Below are positions 1 through 8,378 of a stretch of DNA of 41,793 bases, in pieces. The stretch comes from a virus. The stretch covers positions 1 to 41,793 of IMG/VR virus record IMGVR_UViG_3300037119_000735; one strand, written 5' to 3'. A program made the position numbers and the translations under genes. Position 1 is the first letter of the stretch; each line of letters begins with the position of its first letter. The notes beneath the pieces were generated by a model that worked only from the letters and a program-made list of their open reading frames with translations, was not told the DNA's origin and did no database searches.

Positions 1-1
1 G

Positions 2-92
2 ATCGAGTCGGTTGACGTTGCCAGCATCCAGCCCGAAGCTGTCGAGATGATCGCTGATGCCGTGCAAGAGCACCACGAGAGGGAGAGGTAAG
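2..92 (+). CDS. C-terminal fragment of a small coiled-coil-like protein (cut by left edge)
   Basis: An open frame enters from the left edge and ends with TAA at 90-92, giving about 29 residues rich in Glu, Val and Ile, ending HHERER. There is no start inside the window. The last reading frame at the right edge (41614-41793) stops at a complete codon and would continue into this frame if one or two bases were missing at the contig joint. I think both pieces belong to one small protein encoded between the head-closure and HK97-gp10-like genes. Function is unknown. Confidence 0.5.
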
Positions 93-94
93 AC

Positions 95-232
95 ATGCAA
101 CTGGGACTTGGCGGGGTCTGCTACATCGTCGCGGTGATCCTGTTCATCCTGGCAACCATCCCGTTCGGGGAATGGAACGGGCGGCTCTCAACCATCGGGC
201 TGGCGTTCTTCGCGGCTGGGCATCTGCTCTGA
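95..232 (+). CDS. 45-residue membrane protein
   Basis: ATG at 95 follows the previous stop by two bases and a purine-rich stretch (GGGAGAGG) lies upstream. The product has one strong hydrophobic segment at about residues 5-22 (VCYIVAVILFILAT) and a second weaker one at 33-45, so it is probably a small inner-membrane protein. It lies with two other short TM proteins in the head/tail connector region (40798-41124 and 41367-41630). One of these could be a holin, because none is seen beside the endolysin. The stop overlaps the next ATG (TGATG). Confidence 0.6.
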   Translation: MQLGLGGVCYIVAVILFILATIPFGEWNGRLSTIGLAFFAAGHLL

Positions 233-390
233 TGCCCGTCTACACCTACGATGCGCCCGCGTCCACCGACCCACCGCCGCCGGAGAAGCCGCCAATGATC
301 GTCTGCACGCTTGCATCGGCCGATACGGGCGAGGCGTGCCGGTACTGTGGCTATGCCAGCGGTGCCGGCCACGGGAAGAAACGAGGCTGA
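232..390 (+). CDS. Small Pro-rich protein with CxxC motif
   Basis: A 52-residue frame starting at ATG 232, which overlaps the upstream stop as TGATG, the coupling style seen throughout this genome. It has a proline-rich N-terminal half (STDPPPPEKPP) and a short Cys cluster (ACRYCGY) near residue 39, with a basic tail. No known domain is recognised. The tight packing upstream of the HK97-gp10-like gene supports it as a translated gene rather than filler. Confidence 0.5.
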   Translation: MPVYTYDAPASTDPPPPEKPPMIVCTLASADTGEACRYCGYASGAGHGKKRG

Positions 391-392
391 CC

Positions 393-737
393 GTGGCTGG
401 ATCTACCGGCGTCACGGTGAAGATCGTCAGCAACCGCCTGCCCGCGATCTCGGCTGCCATCCGCCCACAGGTGAGTGCCGAGGTCAAGAAAGCCGCGTTC
501 GACGTCGAGGCGCTGGCGAAGGCGAGAGTCCCCGTCAAGACGGCCACGCTCCAGCGGTCGATCCATACCGTGTTCCCGACTGACCTCTCGGCCGTCGTCG
601 GCCCGAGCGTCTTCTACGGCCTCTTCGTCGAGATGGGCACCAGGCGCATGGGCGCGCGGCCGTACATGCGGCCGGCGGCTGAGGCCGTGCTGCCGAAGTT
701 CGCGGCGGCCGTCAAAGCCCTGATGGGGAAGCTCTGA
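393..737 (+). CDS. HK97-gp10-like tail completion protein
   Basis: This protein of about 114 residues resembles the HK97 gp10-like family, minor proteins that help join the tail to the head. Family hallmarks visible are the helix with ARVPVKTATLQRSI, the strand VVGPSVFYGLFVEMGT and the closing RPYMRPAAEAVLPKF. GTG at 393 is chosen because it follows the previous stop by two bases; GTG at 417 is an alternative. It overlaps the next gene as TGATG. Its place before a DUF3168-type gene and the tail tube is the canonical order in siphoviruses. Confidence 0.85.
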   Translation: MAGSTGVTVKIVSNRLPAISAAIRPQVSAEVKKAAFDVEALAKARVPVKTATLQRSIHTVFPTDLSAVVGPSVFYGLFVEMGTRRMGARPYMRPAAEAVLPKFAAAVKALMGKL

Positions 738-1153
738 TGCTGGAAGGGCAGAGGGTGGCGTCGTTCGTGTTCGATACCCTGAAGGCTGACTCCGGCGCCG
801 GCGGTGTCAACACGCTCGTCAGTGGGCGCATCTATCGTGACCGCGTGCCTCAAACCGCACTGCTGCCGGCCGTCACCGTGACCCTGGTATCTGCAACCGA
901 TACCAACACGCTCGGCGGGAACAGGGTATTCGCCAACATCCTGGTAGACGTGCGCGTGGTCAACGACGGGACGGTCTACAGTAACGCCATCGCTGACCGT
1001 ATTGACACCGTGATTCAGCAAGCGGCCGGCCTAAAGGAACTGGTCCACGTCAACGAGCTGCGCCGCGAGCAAGTGATGGCGTTTACGGAGGATGACGCGG
1101 GCAAGGCGTATGCGCATCTGGTCATGACCTACCGAAGTGAGGCGTACGCATGA
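737..1153 (+). CDS. DUF3168-like tail terminator
   Basis: A 138-residue protein that looks like the DUF3168 / tail-terminator family. It has an N-terminal helix, then a strand with RVPQTALLPAVTVTLVSA, and a central beta meander (FANILVDVRVV) followed by a helix around NAIADRIDTVIQ. Such proteins cap the tail tube and meet the head connector. ATG 737 overlaps the upstream stop. The last 25 bases overlap, on the other strand, the 3' end of an HNH gene, so the endonuclease appears to have inserted just at the end of this gene. Confidence 0.75.
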   Translation: MLEGQRVASFVFDTLKADSGAGGVNTLVSGRIYRDRVPQTALLPAVTVTLVSATDTNTLGGNRVFANILVDVRVVNDGTVYSNAIADRIDTVIQQAAGLKELVHVNELRREQVMAFTEDDAGKAYAHLVMTYRSEAYA

Positions 1154-1554
1154 CGCTTTCTTCGCCCCTTCGCCTTCATGTCGGCCATGTTGTCTGCGTG
1201 CGTGCCGAGGAACAAATGGTCAAGACGGCAGCATGGCGGGTTATCGCAGGTGTGGCAGACTTGCATGCCGGACGGAATCGGACCGTTGGCCTGCTCCCAT
1301 GCGAAACGATGGGCAAGCATCGTGGTCGTCCCGGTCCAGAGAGACCCGTAGCCATCGGCCGTCCTGCATCGCACCCACGGCCAGCAGTCGCCAGGGTTGC
1401 TCTGGTCGACCGCACTCCAGAAGTCGCTGGCAAGGCGGGCGGATGGGTGACGGTAGCACGACCGCGAACAGTACAGACCCCTGCCCCTGTTGCGCTCGGC
1501 CTGAAGTGCCAAAAAGGGCTTGCCGCAGTGGCGGCAGGTACACTGAACGTACAT
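1129..1554 (-). CDS. HNH homing endonuclease, antisense to late operon
   Basis: A 141-residue protein with an N-terminal zinc ribbon (CTCRHCGKPF at residues 5-14, paired with CSRSC near 34). A HNH_3-type nuclease core follows: FWSAVD, CWPW, GYGSL, AHRFAWEQANGPIPSG, VCHTCDNPPCCRLDHLFLG. These are free-standing phage homing endonucleases that cut DNA and promote their own spread. ATG 1554 is chosen because AGGAG sits eight bases upstream on this strand. The gene lies opposite to the tail operon between the tail terminator and tail tube genes. A hairpin 19 bases upstream of the start recurs beside a second, decayed endonuclease at 31350-31583. Confidence 0.85.
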   Translation of the reverse strand: MYVQCTCRHCGKPFLALQAERNRGRGLYCSRSCYRHPSARLASDFWSAVDQSNPGDCWPWVRCRTADGYGSLWTGTTTMLAHRFAWEQANGPIPSGMQVCHTCDNPPCCRLDHLFLGTHADNMADMKAKGRRKRHAYASLR

Positions 1555-1573
1555 CAGATCACTCCTGGTGTCA

Positions 1574-1602
1574 GACCCCGGCCGTTGACGCGGTGCGGGG
1601 TC
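1574..1602 (-). promoter_or_regulatory. Conserved two-stem hairpin in HNH leader (copy 1)
   Basis: Plus-strand reading: GACCCCG pairs with CGGGGTC (1574-1580 with 1596-1602), then a one-base/two-base internal loop, then CCG with CGG (1582-1584 with 1591-1593) closing a TTGACG loop. The second copy at 31604-31633 has the same inner stem and loop but a C:G pair in place of A:T in the outer stem. The element ends 19 bases before the HNH start codon. It could be an attenuator, a recognition site, or part of a mobile leader; it is not followed by a T-run. Confidence 0.7.
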
Positions 1603-1663
1603 ACTTTGCGTCGTCATTCTACCACGTTGGGTGGTGGTATTCATGCGATAGGAGGGCACGAAG

Positions 1664-2659
1664 TTGGCAGATAGGTACCCGGTCTCGGAGAAGGTCCAGA
1701 TCGGCATCGAGGGCACCATCGGCACGAACGTCGCGCCGACCATCGAACTCCAGGGACTCAACGTCGAGCTTGACACCGCGCTTGAGGTTGACGAGTTCGG
1801 GCCTATGGGCATGATCCCGCAGACGCTCGTAGCACCCCGTCAGGAGTGGTCGACGGGCGCCCTCAGCGGCTACCCGACCTATACCGAGATCCACTATCCG
1901 CTCTCCAACCTGCTGGGCGCGGCCACCATCTCGACCCCATCAGGTGCCGTCCGGCAGTGGCTCTGGTCGCCCGATGAGTCAACCCCGTGGACCCCGAAGT
2001 CCTGGACGATCCGTCGCGGCGTGCCAGGAGGGACAGCTGAGGAGGCGGGGTACGCGCTGCTCTCCGGCCTGAATATGTCGTTCTCGCGGACAGCAACGCC
2101 GGAGATCGGCGGCGACCTGTTCGCCCGCCGGCTCGACTACGCGGCGACGTTGGCGACGACCGGTCTGACCTCACCAACGCTCGTGCCGATCCTGCCGTCC
2201 GAAGGCGACATCTGGCTCGACCCCAGCGGTGCGACGCTCGGCACGACCAAGCTGCTCCGTGACTTCGCCTTCTCGTGGAGCATCTCCGATCTGCTCGGCC
2301 CAATCTGGCCGATCAACTCGTCGTTCAACAGCTTTGCCGCGCACGGCGTGCAGAAGCCGACGCTTGAGGCGACGCTGCGGATGGGCAACGACGCGGCCGG
2401 CATCGGACCCGTCACCAACATGCGGGCGGGCTCGTCCACGTTCGTTCGGTACAAGGCGACGAGCGGGACAGTCGTGCCGACCACGGCAACGCCGTACAGC
2501 TTGCAGATTGACATGGCGCTGAAGGTGGCAGGGGCGCCGCAGCGAGGCGACGAGGACGGCCTGCTCTCAACGCTGGAGTGGACGTTCAGAAATGTGTATG
2601 ACGCAACTTGGGATGCCTGGATGAAGGTTACCCTTATCACTGGTGCGACGGGCCTCTAG
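1664..2659 (+). CDS. Major tail tube protein
   Basis: A 331-residue protein in the tail-tube position, between the tail terminator and the frameshifted chaperone pair. It begins with TTG at 1664, eight bases after AGGAGG at about 1650-1655; no ATG fits that ribosome site. The sequence is beta-rich with an N-terminal VQIGIEGTIGTNVAP reminiscent of phage tail-tube proteins that open with an EGTYGT-like motif. The C-terminal half has repeated strand segments such as PYSLQIDMALKV and STLEWTFRNVYD. The family assignment rests mostly on size and position. Confidence 0.75.
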   Translation: MADRYPVSEKVQIGIEGTIGTNVAPTIELQGLNVELDTALEVDEFGPMGMIPQTLVAPRQEWSTGALSGYPTYTEIHYPLSNLLGAATISTPSGAVRQWLWSPDESTPWTPKSWTIRRGVPGGTAEEAGYALLSGLNMSFSRTATPEIGGDLFARRLDYAATLATTGLTSPTLVPILPSEGDIWLDPSGATLGTTKLLRDFAFSWSISDLLGPIWPINSSFNSFAAHGVQKPTLEATLRMGNDAAGIGPVTNMRAGSSTFVRYKATSGTVVPTTATPYSLQIDMALKVAGAPQRGDEDGLLSTLEWTFRNVYDATWDAWMKVTLITGATGL

Positions 2660-2668
2660 GGAGGGTAC

Positions 2669-3214
2669 GTGCCTTACGATCTACAGTCGGTCGAGCGCGG
2701 CTACGGCGAGTGTGACGTTGATTGGAACGGCAACAGCATCCTTGTCCGCTACCGCGCCGACCTCAACAACCGCGCGCTCATCGCCATGAAACGGGTCATG
2801 ATCGGCGTGACCGCGCTCGACGGGGTCACGAAGTTTCCCGACGTCGAGGCGATCATCGACGAGCTGATCCGCGTGCTACTCCCGTCCGGCCCCGAGGTCG
2901 ACGAGGACGAGCGGGGCTGGGATCTCACGGACGGCGGCGTGTCGATCCCGATCACGTTTGACACGCTGGTCGATCTGCCGCCGGGCTTGCCGGCCGGCAT
3001 CCTCGGCGCCATCTTCCGGGACGTCAATGACCCAAACCGTCGAAGGCCCTCCAGAGGTGGCTCGGCTCGGGGGGCAAGCTCGGCGCCGATGGAGTCCCCG
3101 ACTACTACGGCCTCATCTGCGACGCCAAATGGGCAGGGCTCGCTCCCTGGTCCCTCGCCGGCCTTGATGACAGTCGGGAGTGGGTCTGCTGGCGAATCTG
3201 GATTCGGAGTGTGA
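2669..3214 (+). CDS. Tail assembly chaperone G (zero-frame product)
   Basis: A 181-residue product starting with GTG at 2669 after GGGAGGG. Residues 1-120 form the conserved part (VDWNGNSILVRYRADLNN, then an acidic stretch and FDTLVDLPPGLPAGILGAIF). After residue 123 the zero-frame continuation is a low-complexity Ser/Gly/Pro tail, typical of sequence not under protein-level selection. Such proteins bind the tape measure during tail assembly. Lambda-type G/GT pairs are made by a -1 shift; the slippery site here is at 3031-3037. Confidence 0.8.
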   Translation: MPYDLQSVERGYGECDVDWNGNSILVRYRADLNNRALIAMKRVMIGVTALDGVTKFPDVEAIIDELIRVLLPSGPEVDEDERGWDLTDGGVSIPITFDTLVDLPPGLPAGILGAIFRDVNDPNRRRPSRGGSARGASSAPMESPTTTASSATPNGQGSLPGPSPALMTVGSGSAGESGFGV

Positions 3215-3303
3215 GACAGGCCGAGAACGGCGCCGAGTACGAGCGCCAGAAGGCTGAGCAGCGCCGGTCGAAGATGCGATCAGCGGCCGGCGGGAGGCGG
3301 TAA
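2669..3303 (+). CDS. Tail assembly chaperone GT (-1 frameshift product)
   Basis: Joining 2669-3037 to 3037-3303 in the -1 frame gives about 211 residues. After the slip the new frame reads PSKALQRWLG, then a conserved-looking GVPDYYGLICDAKWAGLAPW, then an Arg/Glu-rich tail ending at TAA 3301-3303, immediately before the tape measure start. The -1 frame has no start codon with a ribosome site of its own and is the more protein-like frame downstream of the slip. This matches the GT fusion of siphoviruses, in which the T domain recruits tail tube subunits. Confidence 0.8.
3031..3037 (+). promoter_or_regulatory. Programmed -1 frameshift heptamer CCCAAAC
   Basis: In the zero frame the ribosome reads GAC CCA AAC, so the heptamer splits as C-CCA-AAC, the X-XXY-YYZ form. 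Slipping back one base lets both tRNAs re-pair with CCC and AAA. The shift leads into an open -1 frame that runs to the base before the tape measure gene. Confidence 0.85.
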
Positions 3304-6300
3304 GTGCCTGACGTCGCCGCCCTGAACGTGGTCATCTCGGCCGACACGAAAGACCTGGAGGCCGGGCTCGCTCGTGCTGAGCAGTCGGTCAGCAAGGCCG
3401 GGTCAGCGATCCAGTCAGCGCTGGGCGGTGCCCTCATCGCCGGTATCGCCGGCGTCGGGGCGGCGGTGGCCGGGTCGGTTAAGTCGGCGGCCGACTTCGA
3501 GAAGCAGATCAGCGCCATTGTGGCAGTATCCGGCGAGGGCGCCGAGTCCATCGGCCGTATCCGAGACGAAGCCCTCCGCCTCGGCAAAGATACCTCGTTC
3601 TCCGCTTCGGAAGCCGCCGCCGGCATGGAGGAGATGATTAAGGCCGGCCTGACCGTTGAGCAGGTGATTGGTGGCGCGGCTCAGGCAACGCTCGACCTGG
3701 CGGCGGCATCCGGGACGGCGGTCGCCGAGTCGGCCACCATCATGTCCAACGCTCTCAACACCTTCAAGGCCGACAACATGGCAGCGGCAGATGCCGCGAG
3801 TATCCTGGCTGGGGCTGCCAACGCATCCGCAACCAGCGTACACGAGCTGGGCTACGGGCTTGCGTCGGTCGGCAACGTCGCGGCAACCGTTGGTATGAGC
3901 TTCGGGGATACCGCGTCTCTCCTGGCGCTGTTCGCGCAGAACGGGCTCAAGGGGTCCGATGCGGGCACGTCGCTCAAGACAATGATGCTCAACCTTCAAC
4001 CGACGACGAAGGCGCAGATTGCCGAGTTTGAGCGGCTGGGCATCGCCACGGTCGCTGGCGGCGAGGCGTTCTCGACACTCAAGGCGGCGCTACTCCAGAC
4101 TGCCGAAGGGCAGAAGGCGTACGACAAGATGACGAAAGAGGGCGTCCTGACCACAGAAAATATGTGGAAGGCCGCCGAAAAACTGGGGATGGCTGCCGTC
4201 AAGGGGACCACGTCCTACGAGCGGTGGCTGTCTGTCAGCGGCAACCTCAATAACGCCTTCTTCGATCAGAACGGCAAGGTCAAAGATGCGGCGTCTATGG
4301 CTGATGTGCTTAACAAGGCAATGGCAGGGCTGACGCAGCAAGAGAAGCTGGCTTCTCTTGAAATCATGTTCGGCACCGACGCCATCCGCGCTGCGGCCAT
4401 CATGGCGAACGGCGGCGCGGAAGCCGTCACCACGATGACCGAGGCGATGAAAAAGCAGGGCGATATCCAGAAGCTCGCGGCCGAGCGATTGAATAACGTC
4501 ATGGGCAGCCTGGAGAAGCTGAAAGGGTCACTGGAGACGGGCGCTATCGTGCTCGGGTCGATGTTCCTGCCGGCGCTGAAGCGTGCAATTGATGGACTCA
4601 CCGACTTTGCAAACAAGGGCATTGATGCCATCCAGATGTTGCCTGAAGTCTGGGGGGACGTCGTTGCCGCGTTCACCGGCGGCCAGTTGGACGATGCGCT
4701 CGACACCCTGCTGACCGATGTCCTGGGATTCAGCGCCGCCACCGCGCAAGGATTCCAGGACGTCATTGCCGCAGCCGGTCAGATGTGGGCTGGGCTCCAG
4801 CCGATTCTGGTCGGCATCGCCACAGCGATTCAGGAGAACATCGCGCCTATCGCGGCGTTCGTCGCCGGCTTCCTCGGCGCGATTGGCGCCGCTGGCCTGT
4901 TCACCGCTGCCATCGCTGCCGTGACGGCCGTGCTCACGCTCCTGCTCTCGCCTATCGGGTTGGTTGCCATCGCGGTCGGGCTGCTGGCGGCTGCCTGGAC
5001 GACGAACTTCATGGGCATCCAGGAGGCGACGGCTGCCGCCTGGGCCTACCTGCTGCCGATCTTTACCCAGATCGTCGATTGGCTAGGCCCGAAGATTTCG
5101 GCCGTTCTGACGTGGCTGACGACGACCGGCTGGCCGGCGATGCTGGCGGCTGCAACGGTGGTCGGCACCTGGATCACCACGGTTGCCATCCCGGCACTGA
5201 CGCAACTGGTGGACTGGCTCGGGCCGAAGCTCTCGGCGGTCGTGACCTGGATCTACACGACCGGCTGGCCGTCGCTGGTGACGGCAGGCGAGACGGTCGT
5301 CACGGTCGTGACTGCCATCCTCACGTGGTTTACTGATCTGTTCACGGCCCTTGAACAACGCGCCGTCTTCACGGAGCTGGGCGTTATCTGGACAACGCTC
5401 TCCAGCATCGGAGAAAAGCTCTGGTCGATCATCCAGAAGATCATCGACGTCTTTACGCCGTTCAAGGCGCTTGGCGATCAATTCAACACCGGGACCGGCG
5501 CGCTCATGGTCGGGATGTTCGCCAAGCTTGCCGAGACGATGGGGCTCACGGTCGGGCCTATCGAGTTGATCAGCAAGGGGCTGTCCGGCCTGTTCGCCAT
5601 CATCTCTCTGCAACTGAGCATGGTGGAAAAGTTCATTAGCTACCTGGACAAGATCGCCGCGTTCAAGATGCCGTCATTCAACCTGCCGGGCGGCGGTGGC
5701 GGTGGCACCCAAAACCTGAGCCTGAACACCGGCGGGCCGCGCGGCGCCGGTGCGCCCGTCAGTGAAGACGAGATCGACGCCTATATCTATGACGCCGCCG
5801 TCAAGCGCGGCCACGACCCGAACACGGCGATAGCAGTCAGCCGGGCCGAGCGGATCAACATCGCGGCGATGCAGAGCGGCGATAGCGGATCGTCGTTCGG
5901 CCCGTACCAGTTGCACTACGGGGGGATGGCCCCGGGCGGCAACTCCGTCCCCGGCATGGGGGAAGGATTCACCGCTCGCACCGGCAAGCACGCAAGTGAC
6001 ATCTCGACCTGGCGCGAGCAGGTTGACTACGTCCTGGACAACCTCAGTCAGACCGGCTGGACGCCGTTTCATGCCGCCGAGGCGCGGGGCATCGGGCCTC
6101 GTCAGGGCGTCGGTACCGGGGCGCCGCGCTCCAACGCCCCCGGCGTGATGGACCGTATCCCGCTAGGACCGCCGGAGAAGGGCGGCACGGGCAGCGACCC
6201 GTCGCAGTGGCCGGGCTTTATGGCACAGGTCAACGAGCAGTTGCCGGCCTACCTGACATCGCTCGACACGATTCAGGGGAAGGGCGTGCTCGCCTTCAAC

Positions 6301-7296
6301 GGGACAGCTCAGGCGGCCACCGTGGCGAGCGGCGCCGTTGTCCAGCAGATGAATCTGATGGGGACCGGCTCAGTTGCCCAGATCACCGACATGGGCGGCC
6401 AGATCATCACCAAGCTGACCGAGACCTCTGGACTGTCCTCAACCACCGTGACGAATATGGCCGGCGTCGTCCTTTCCCAGATGACCACGCTGAAAGACGG
6501 CACCGTCATCCAGATGGACGACCTGGGCGTCAAGACGACCACGGCATTCAACACGATGTCACAGCTCACGACGACGACCGTAACGACGATGGCTGGCACC
6601 ATCATCACGACCACGACGGACATGAACGGCCAGATTGTTGCGCAGACCATCGCGACCGGCATGGCCGTCCAGCAGCAGTGGGTCACGACCAGCGCGGCCG
6701 TCATCGCGACAGCAACCGCGATGGGGCTGGAGGTGCTCGGCCAGTCTCGGGTGATGGGTGACGGCCTGGTCACGGCGACGAAGACCAGTACCGGCGAGAT
6801 GGTGTCGATCATCACGAACGCCGCCGGCGAGGTGATCGGCCAGTTCAAGAACATTGTTGAGGCCGGCAAGACGGTCGCGACCGGGCTTGACGCTGCAAAG
6901 GGCGGCCTCAAGAGCTACGCCGATGGGTTGAAGGGCGTAGGGGATGCGGCCAGAAAGGCGGCCGACCAGCTTGCCGAGTTCAACAAGCAGGCCGGCGGCG
7001 GCAAGGCGTCCGAGTTCGCGAAGGGCAAGACGGGCAGTGGGTCGTTCGGCAAGGCGGCCGGCGGGTCGGTCAACGCCAATCAGGTGTATATGGTCGGCGA
7101 GCAAGGCCCAGAGCTGTTCATGTCCGGGACGGGCGGCACGATCATCCCGAATCACCGGCTCGGCGGTGGTGGCCCGGTCACCGTCGTCAACGTGTCGGTC
7201 AACGGCAGCCTGGTAGCCCAGAATGATCTTGAGGACACCATCGCGCACGCGGTCGCCACGAGCTTGCGTAACGGCTCGCTGGCGTGGAGCGGATAG
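3304..7296 (+). CDS. Tape measure protein with embedded lysozyme-like domain
   Basis: At 1330 residues this is the longest gene, directly after the chaperone pair, starting with GTG at 3304. Residues about 100-225 carry the conserved tape measure core (SFSASEAAAGMEEMIKAG, then ALFAQNGLKGSDAGTSLK). Hydrophobic stretches at 40-65 and 510-570 may enter the host membrane during DNA delivery. Residues about 820-935 resemble a lytic transglycosylase/lysozyme insert, with SRAER and SSFGPYQLHYGG, which would locally degrade peptidoglycan. Residues 1040-1160 are Thr-rich near-repeats (TTTTVTTMAGTIITTTT). The C-terminus has the common motif VGEQGPELF near residue 1264. Confidence 0.92.
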   Translation: MPDVAALNVVISADTKDLEAGLARAEQSVSKAGSAIQSALGGALIAGIAGVGAAVAGSVKSAADFEKQISAIVAVSGEGAESIGRIRDEALRLGKDTSFSASEAAAGMEEMIKAGLTVEQVIGGAAQATLDLAAASGTAVAESATIMSNALNTFKADNMAAADAASILAGAANASATSVHELGYGLASVGNVAATVGMSFGDTASLLALFAQNGLKGSDAGTSLKTMMLNLQPTTKAQIAEFERLGIATVAGGEAFSTLKAALLQTAEGQKAYDKMTKEGVLTTENMWKAAEKLGMAAVKGTTSYERWLSVSGNLNNAFFDQNGKVKDAASMADVLNKAMAGLTQQEKLASLEIMFGTDAIRAAAIMANGGAEAVTTMTEAMKKQGDIQKLAAERLNNVMGSLEKLKGSLETGAIVLGSMFLPALKRAIDGLTDFANKGIDAIQMLPEVWGDVVAAFTGGQLDDALDTLLTDVLGFSAATAQGFQDVIAAAGQMWAGLQPILVGIATAIQENIAPIAAFVAGFLGAIGAAGLFTAAIAAVTAVLTLLLSPIGLVAIAVGLLAAAWTTNFMGIQEATAAAWAYLLPIFTQIVDWLGPKISAVLTWLTTTGWPAMLAAATVVGTWITTVAIPALTQLVDWLGPKLSAVVTWIYTTGWPSLVTAGETVVTVVTAILTWFTDLFTALEQRAVFTELGVIWTTLSSIGEKLWSIIQKIIDVFTPFKALGDQFNTGTGALMVGMFAKLAETMGLTVGPIELISKGLSGLFAIISLQLSMVEKFISYLDKIAAFKMPSFNLPGGGGGGTQNLSLNTGGPRGAGAPVSEDEIDAYIYDAAVKRGHDPNTAIAVSRAERINIAAMQSGDSGSSFGPYQLHYGGMAPGGNSVPGMGEGFTARTGKHASDISTWREQVDYVLDNLSQTGWTPFHAAEARGIGPRQGVGTGAPRSNAPGVMDRIPLGPPEKGGTGSDPSQWPGFMAQVNEQLPAYLTSLDTIQGKGVLAFNGTAQAATVASGAVVQQMNLMGTGSVAQITDMGGQIITKLTETSGLSSTTVTNMAGVVLSQMTTLKDGTVIQMDDLGVKTTTAFNTMSQLTTTTVTTMAGTIITTTTDMNGQIVAQTIATGMAVQQQWVTTSAAVIATATAMGLEVLGQSRVMGDGLVTATKTSTGEMVSIITNAAGEVIGQFKNIVEAGKTVATGLDAAKGGLKSYADGLKGVGDAARKAADQLAEFNKQAGGGKASEFAKGKTGSGSFGKAAGGSVNANQVYMVGEQGPELFMSGTGGTIIPNHRLGGGGPVTVVNVSVNGSLVAQNDLEDTIAHAVATSLRNGSLAWSG

Positions 7297-7299
7297 AGT

Positions 7300-7989
7300 A
7301 TGGCAAACGAGGGGCTCACACTCGTTAAAGATAGGTGGTACACCGCGCTCACGGCTGACGTGAGCGCTGCGGCGACCTCGCTGCCGGTTGTGACGAACGT
7401 CGTTGGCGGGAACACGCTGCCGACACCCTGCCTCATCATGTGCGGATTCGAGCAGATGTACGCGACCGCCTCGACCGCGACGACGATTACCGTCACGCGG
7501 GGATTTGCCAGCACCGCAGCCGCGCACGCGAAGGGCGCGACGGTCGGCATCGCGCGCACCGCCGCGCATCACAATGACGTGGTCGTCGCGATTGCGGCGC
7601 TGGGTGGGGCGGTCACCTACGGCTCGGACGTGGCGACGGGTTCAACTGACCCGACAACCACCAGCGGAACGCCGGTTGCGCTCGCGAACCCAACCGTGAC
7701 GATGACGACCGTGGGCGGCACAGTGCTGGCGCTCGCTCGGATGACGATCAACTGCTCGACGTCGGCCGTGATTAACCTGTACGTCCGTCACGTCGCAACC
7801 GGCACGTTCATCATGGTCGGCGACGTTTCGCCGCCGTCCTCAGCGGGTCGCCAGACGGTCTCTGGGTTCCACCTCTTTACGGGATTGTCTGCCGGCTCGC
7901 AGACATTCGATATGGGCTGGGCGACGACGGGAGGGACGGCGACGAGCTACGGCGCCTCGCGCCGCATACTGGCGAGGGAGTTGCCCTGA
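7300..7989 (+). CDS. Tail protein, unassigned
   Basis: A 229-residue protein that begins three bases after the tape measure stop. It is rich in Thr, Ala and Val with short beta-strand-like segments (TTITVTRGFASTAAA and FIMVGDVSPPSSAGRQTVSG), as expected for a distal-tail or baseplate beta protein. No named family is recognised with confidence. The first 90 residues (VKDRWYTALTADVSAAATSLPV, cut here to its pattern) resemble short domains seen near tail tips. Its stop overlaps the next ATG. Confidence 0.6.
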   Translation: MANEGLTLVKDRWYTALTADVSAAATSLPVVTNVVGGNTLPTPCLIMCGFEQMYATASTATTITVTRGFASTAAAHAKGATVGIARTAAHHNDVVVAIAALGGAVTYGSDVATGSTDPTTTSGTPVALANPTVTMTTVGGTVLALARMTINCSTSAVINLYVRHVATGTFIMVGDVSPPSSAGRQTVSGFHLFTGLSAGSQTFDMGWATTGGTATSYGASRRILARELP

Positions 7990-8375
7990 TGCTGATAGCC
8001 GAGAATCTTGCGAATGCGCTCCGCTCGCGCCTGCACGTCCTGGACGCTGCGCTCAAGGCTGCCGGCCACCTGACGCCAGAGCAGGGGCTGTCCCTGGACG
8101 GGGCGACGCTGATGGTGACCGAGGGTGGCGGCCTCATCGAGCTATCGCCAGCAGCCCAGGCGTTCATCGCCGGCTATTCGCCGGTGGTGCCGGTCGTGCC
8201 CGACTACGGCCCCGATCTACTGACCGAGGACGAACTGGCAGAGCAGGCCGCCGCTGCCGTTGCGAACTTACGGGCCTATCGAGTGTTGGCGACGCCAACC
8301 GCCGTCCAGCGAAAAGCGTTCGAGGATCTGGTGGCGCGGATCCTCATCCGCTACGTCGGGCAGCAGGTAGGCTGA
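7989..8375 (+). CDS. Hypothetical tail-tip protein
   Basis: A 128-residue protein starting at ATG 7989, overlapping the preceding stop as TGATG. The N-terminal 45 residues look helical, the middle (FIAGYSPVVPVVPDYGP) is Pro/Val-rich and the C-terminal 50 residues are again helical (AEQAAAAVANLRAYR). No domain is recognised. Translational coupling to both neighbours indicates a real gene in the tail module. Confidence 0.6.
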   Translation: MLIAENLANALRSRLHVLDAALKAAGHLTPEQGLSLDGATLMVTEGGGLIELSPAAQAFIAGYSPVVPVVPDYGPDLLTEDELAEQAAAAVANLRAYRVLATPTAVQRKAFEDLVARILIRYVGQQVG

Positions 8376-8378
8376 CCG

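Noticed and set aside
2-92. Independent small gene beginning at ATG 47
   Set aside because: There is no ribosome site and the frame is open to the window edge, so it is more likely a cut protein.
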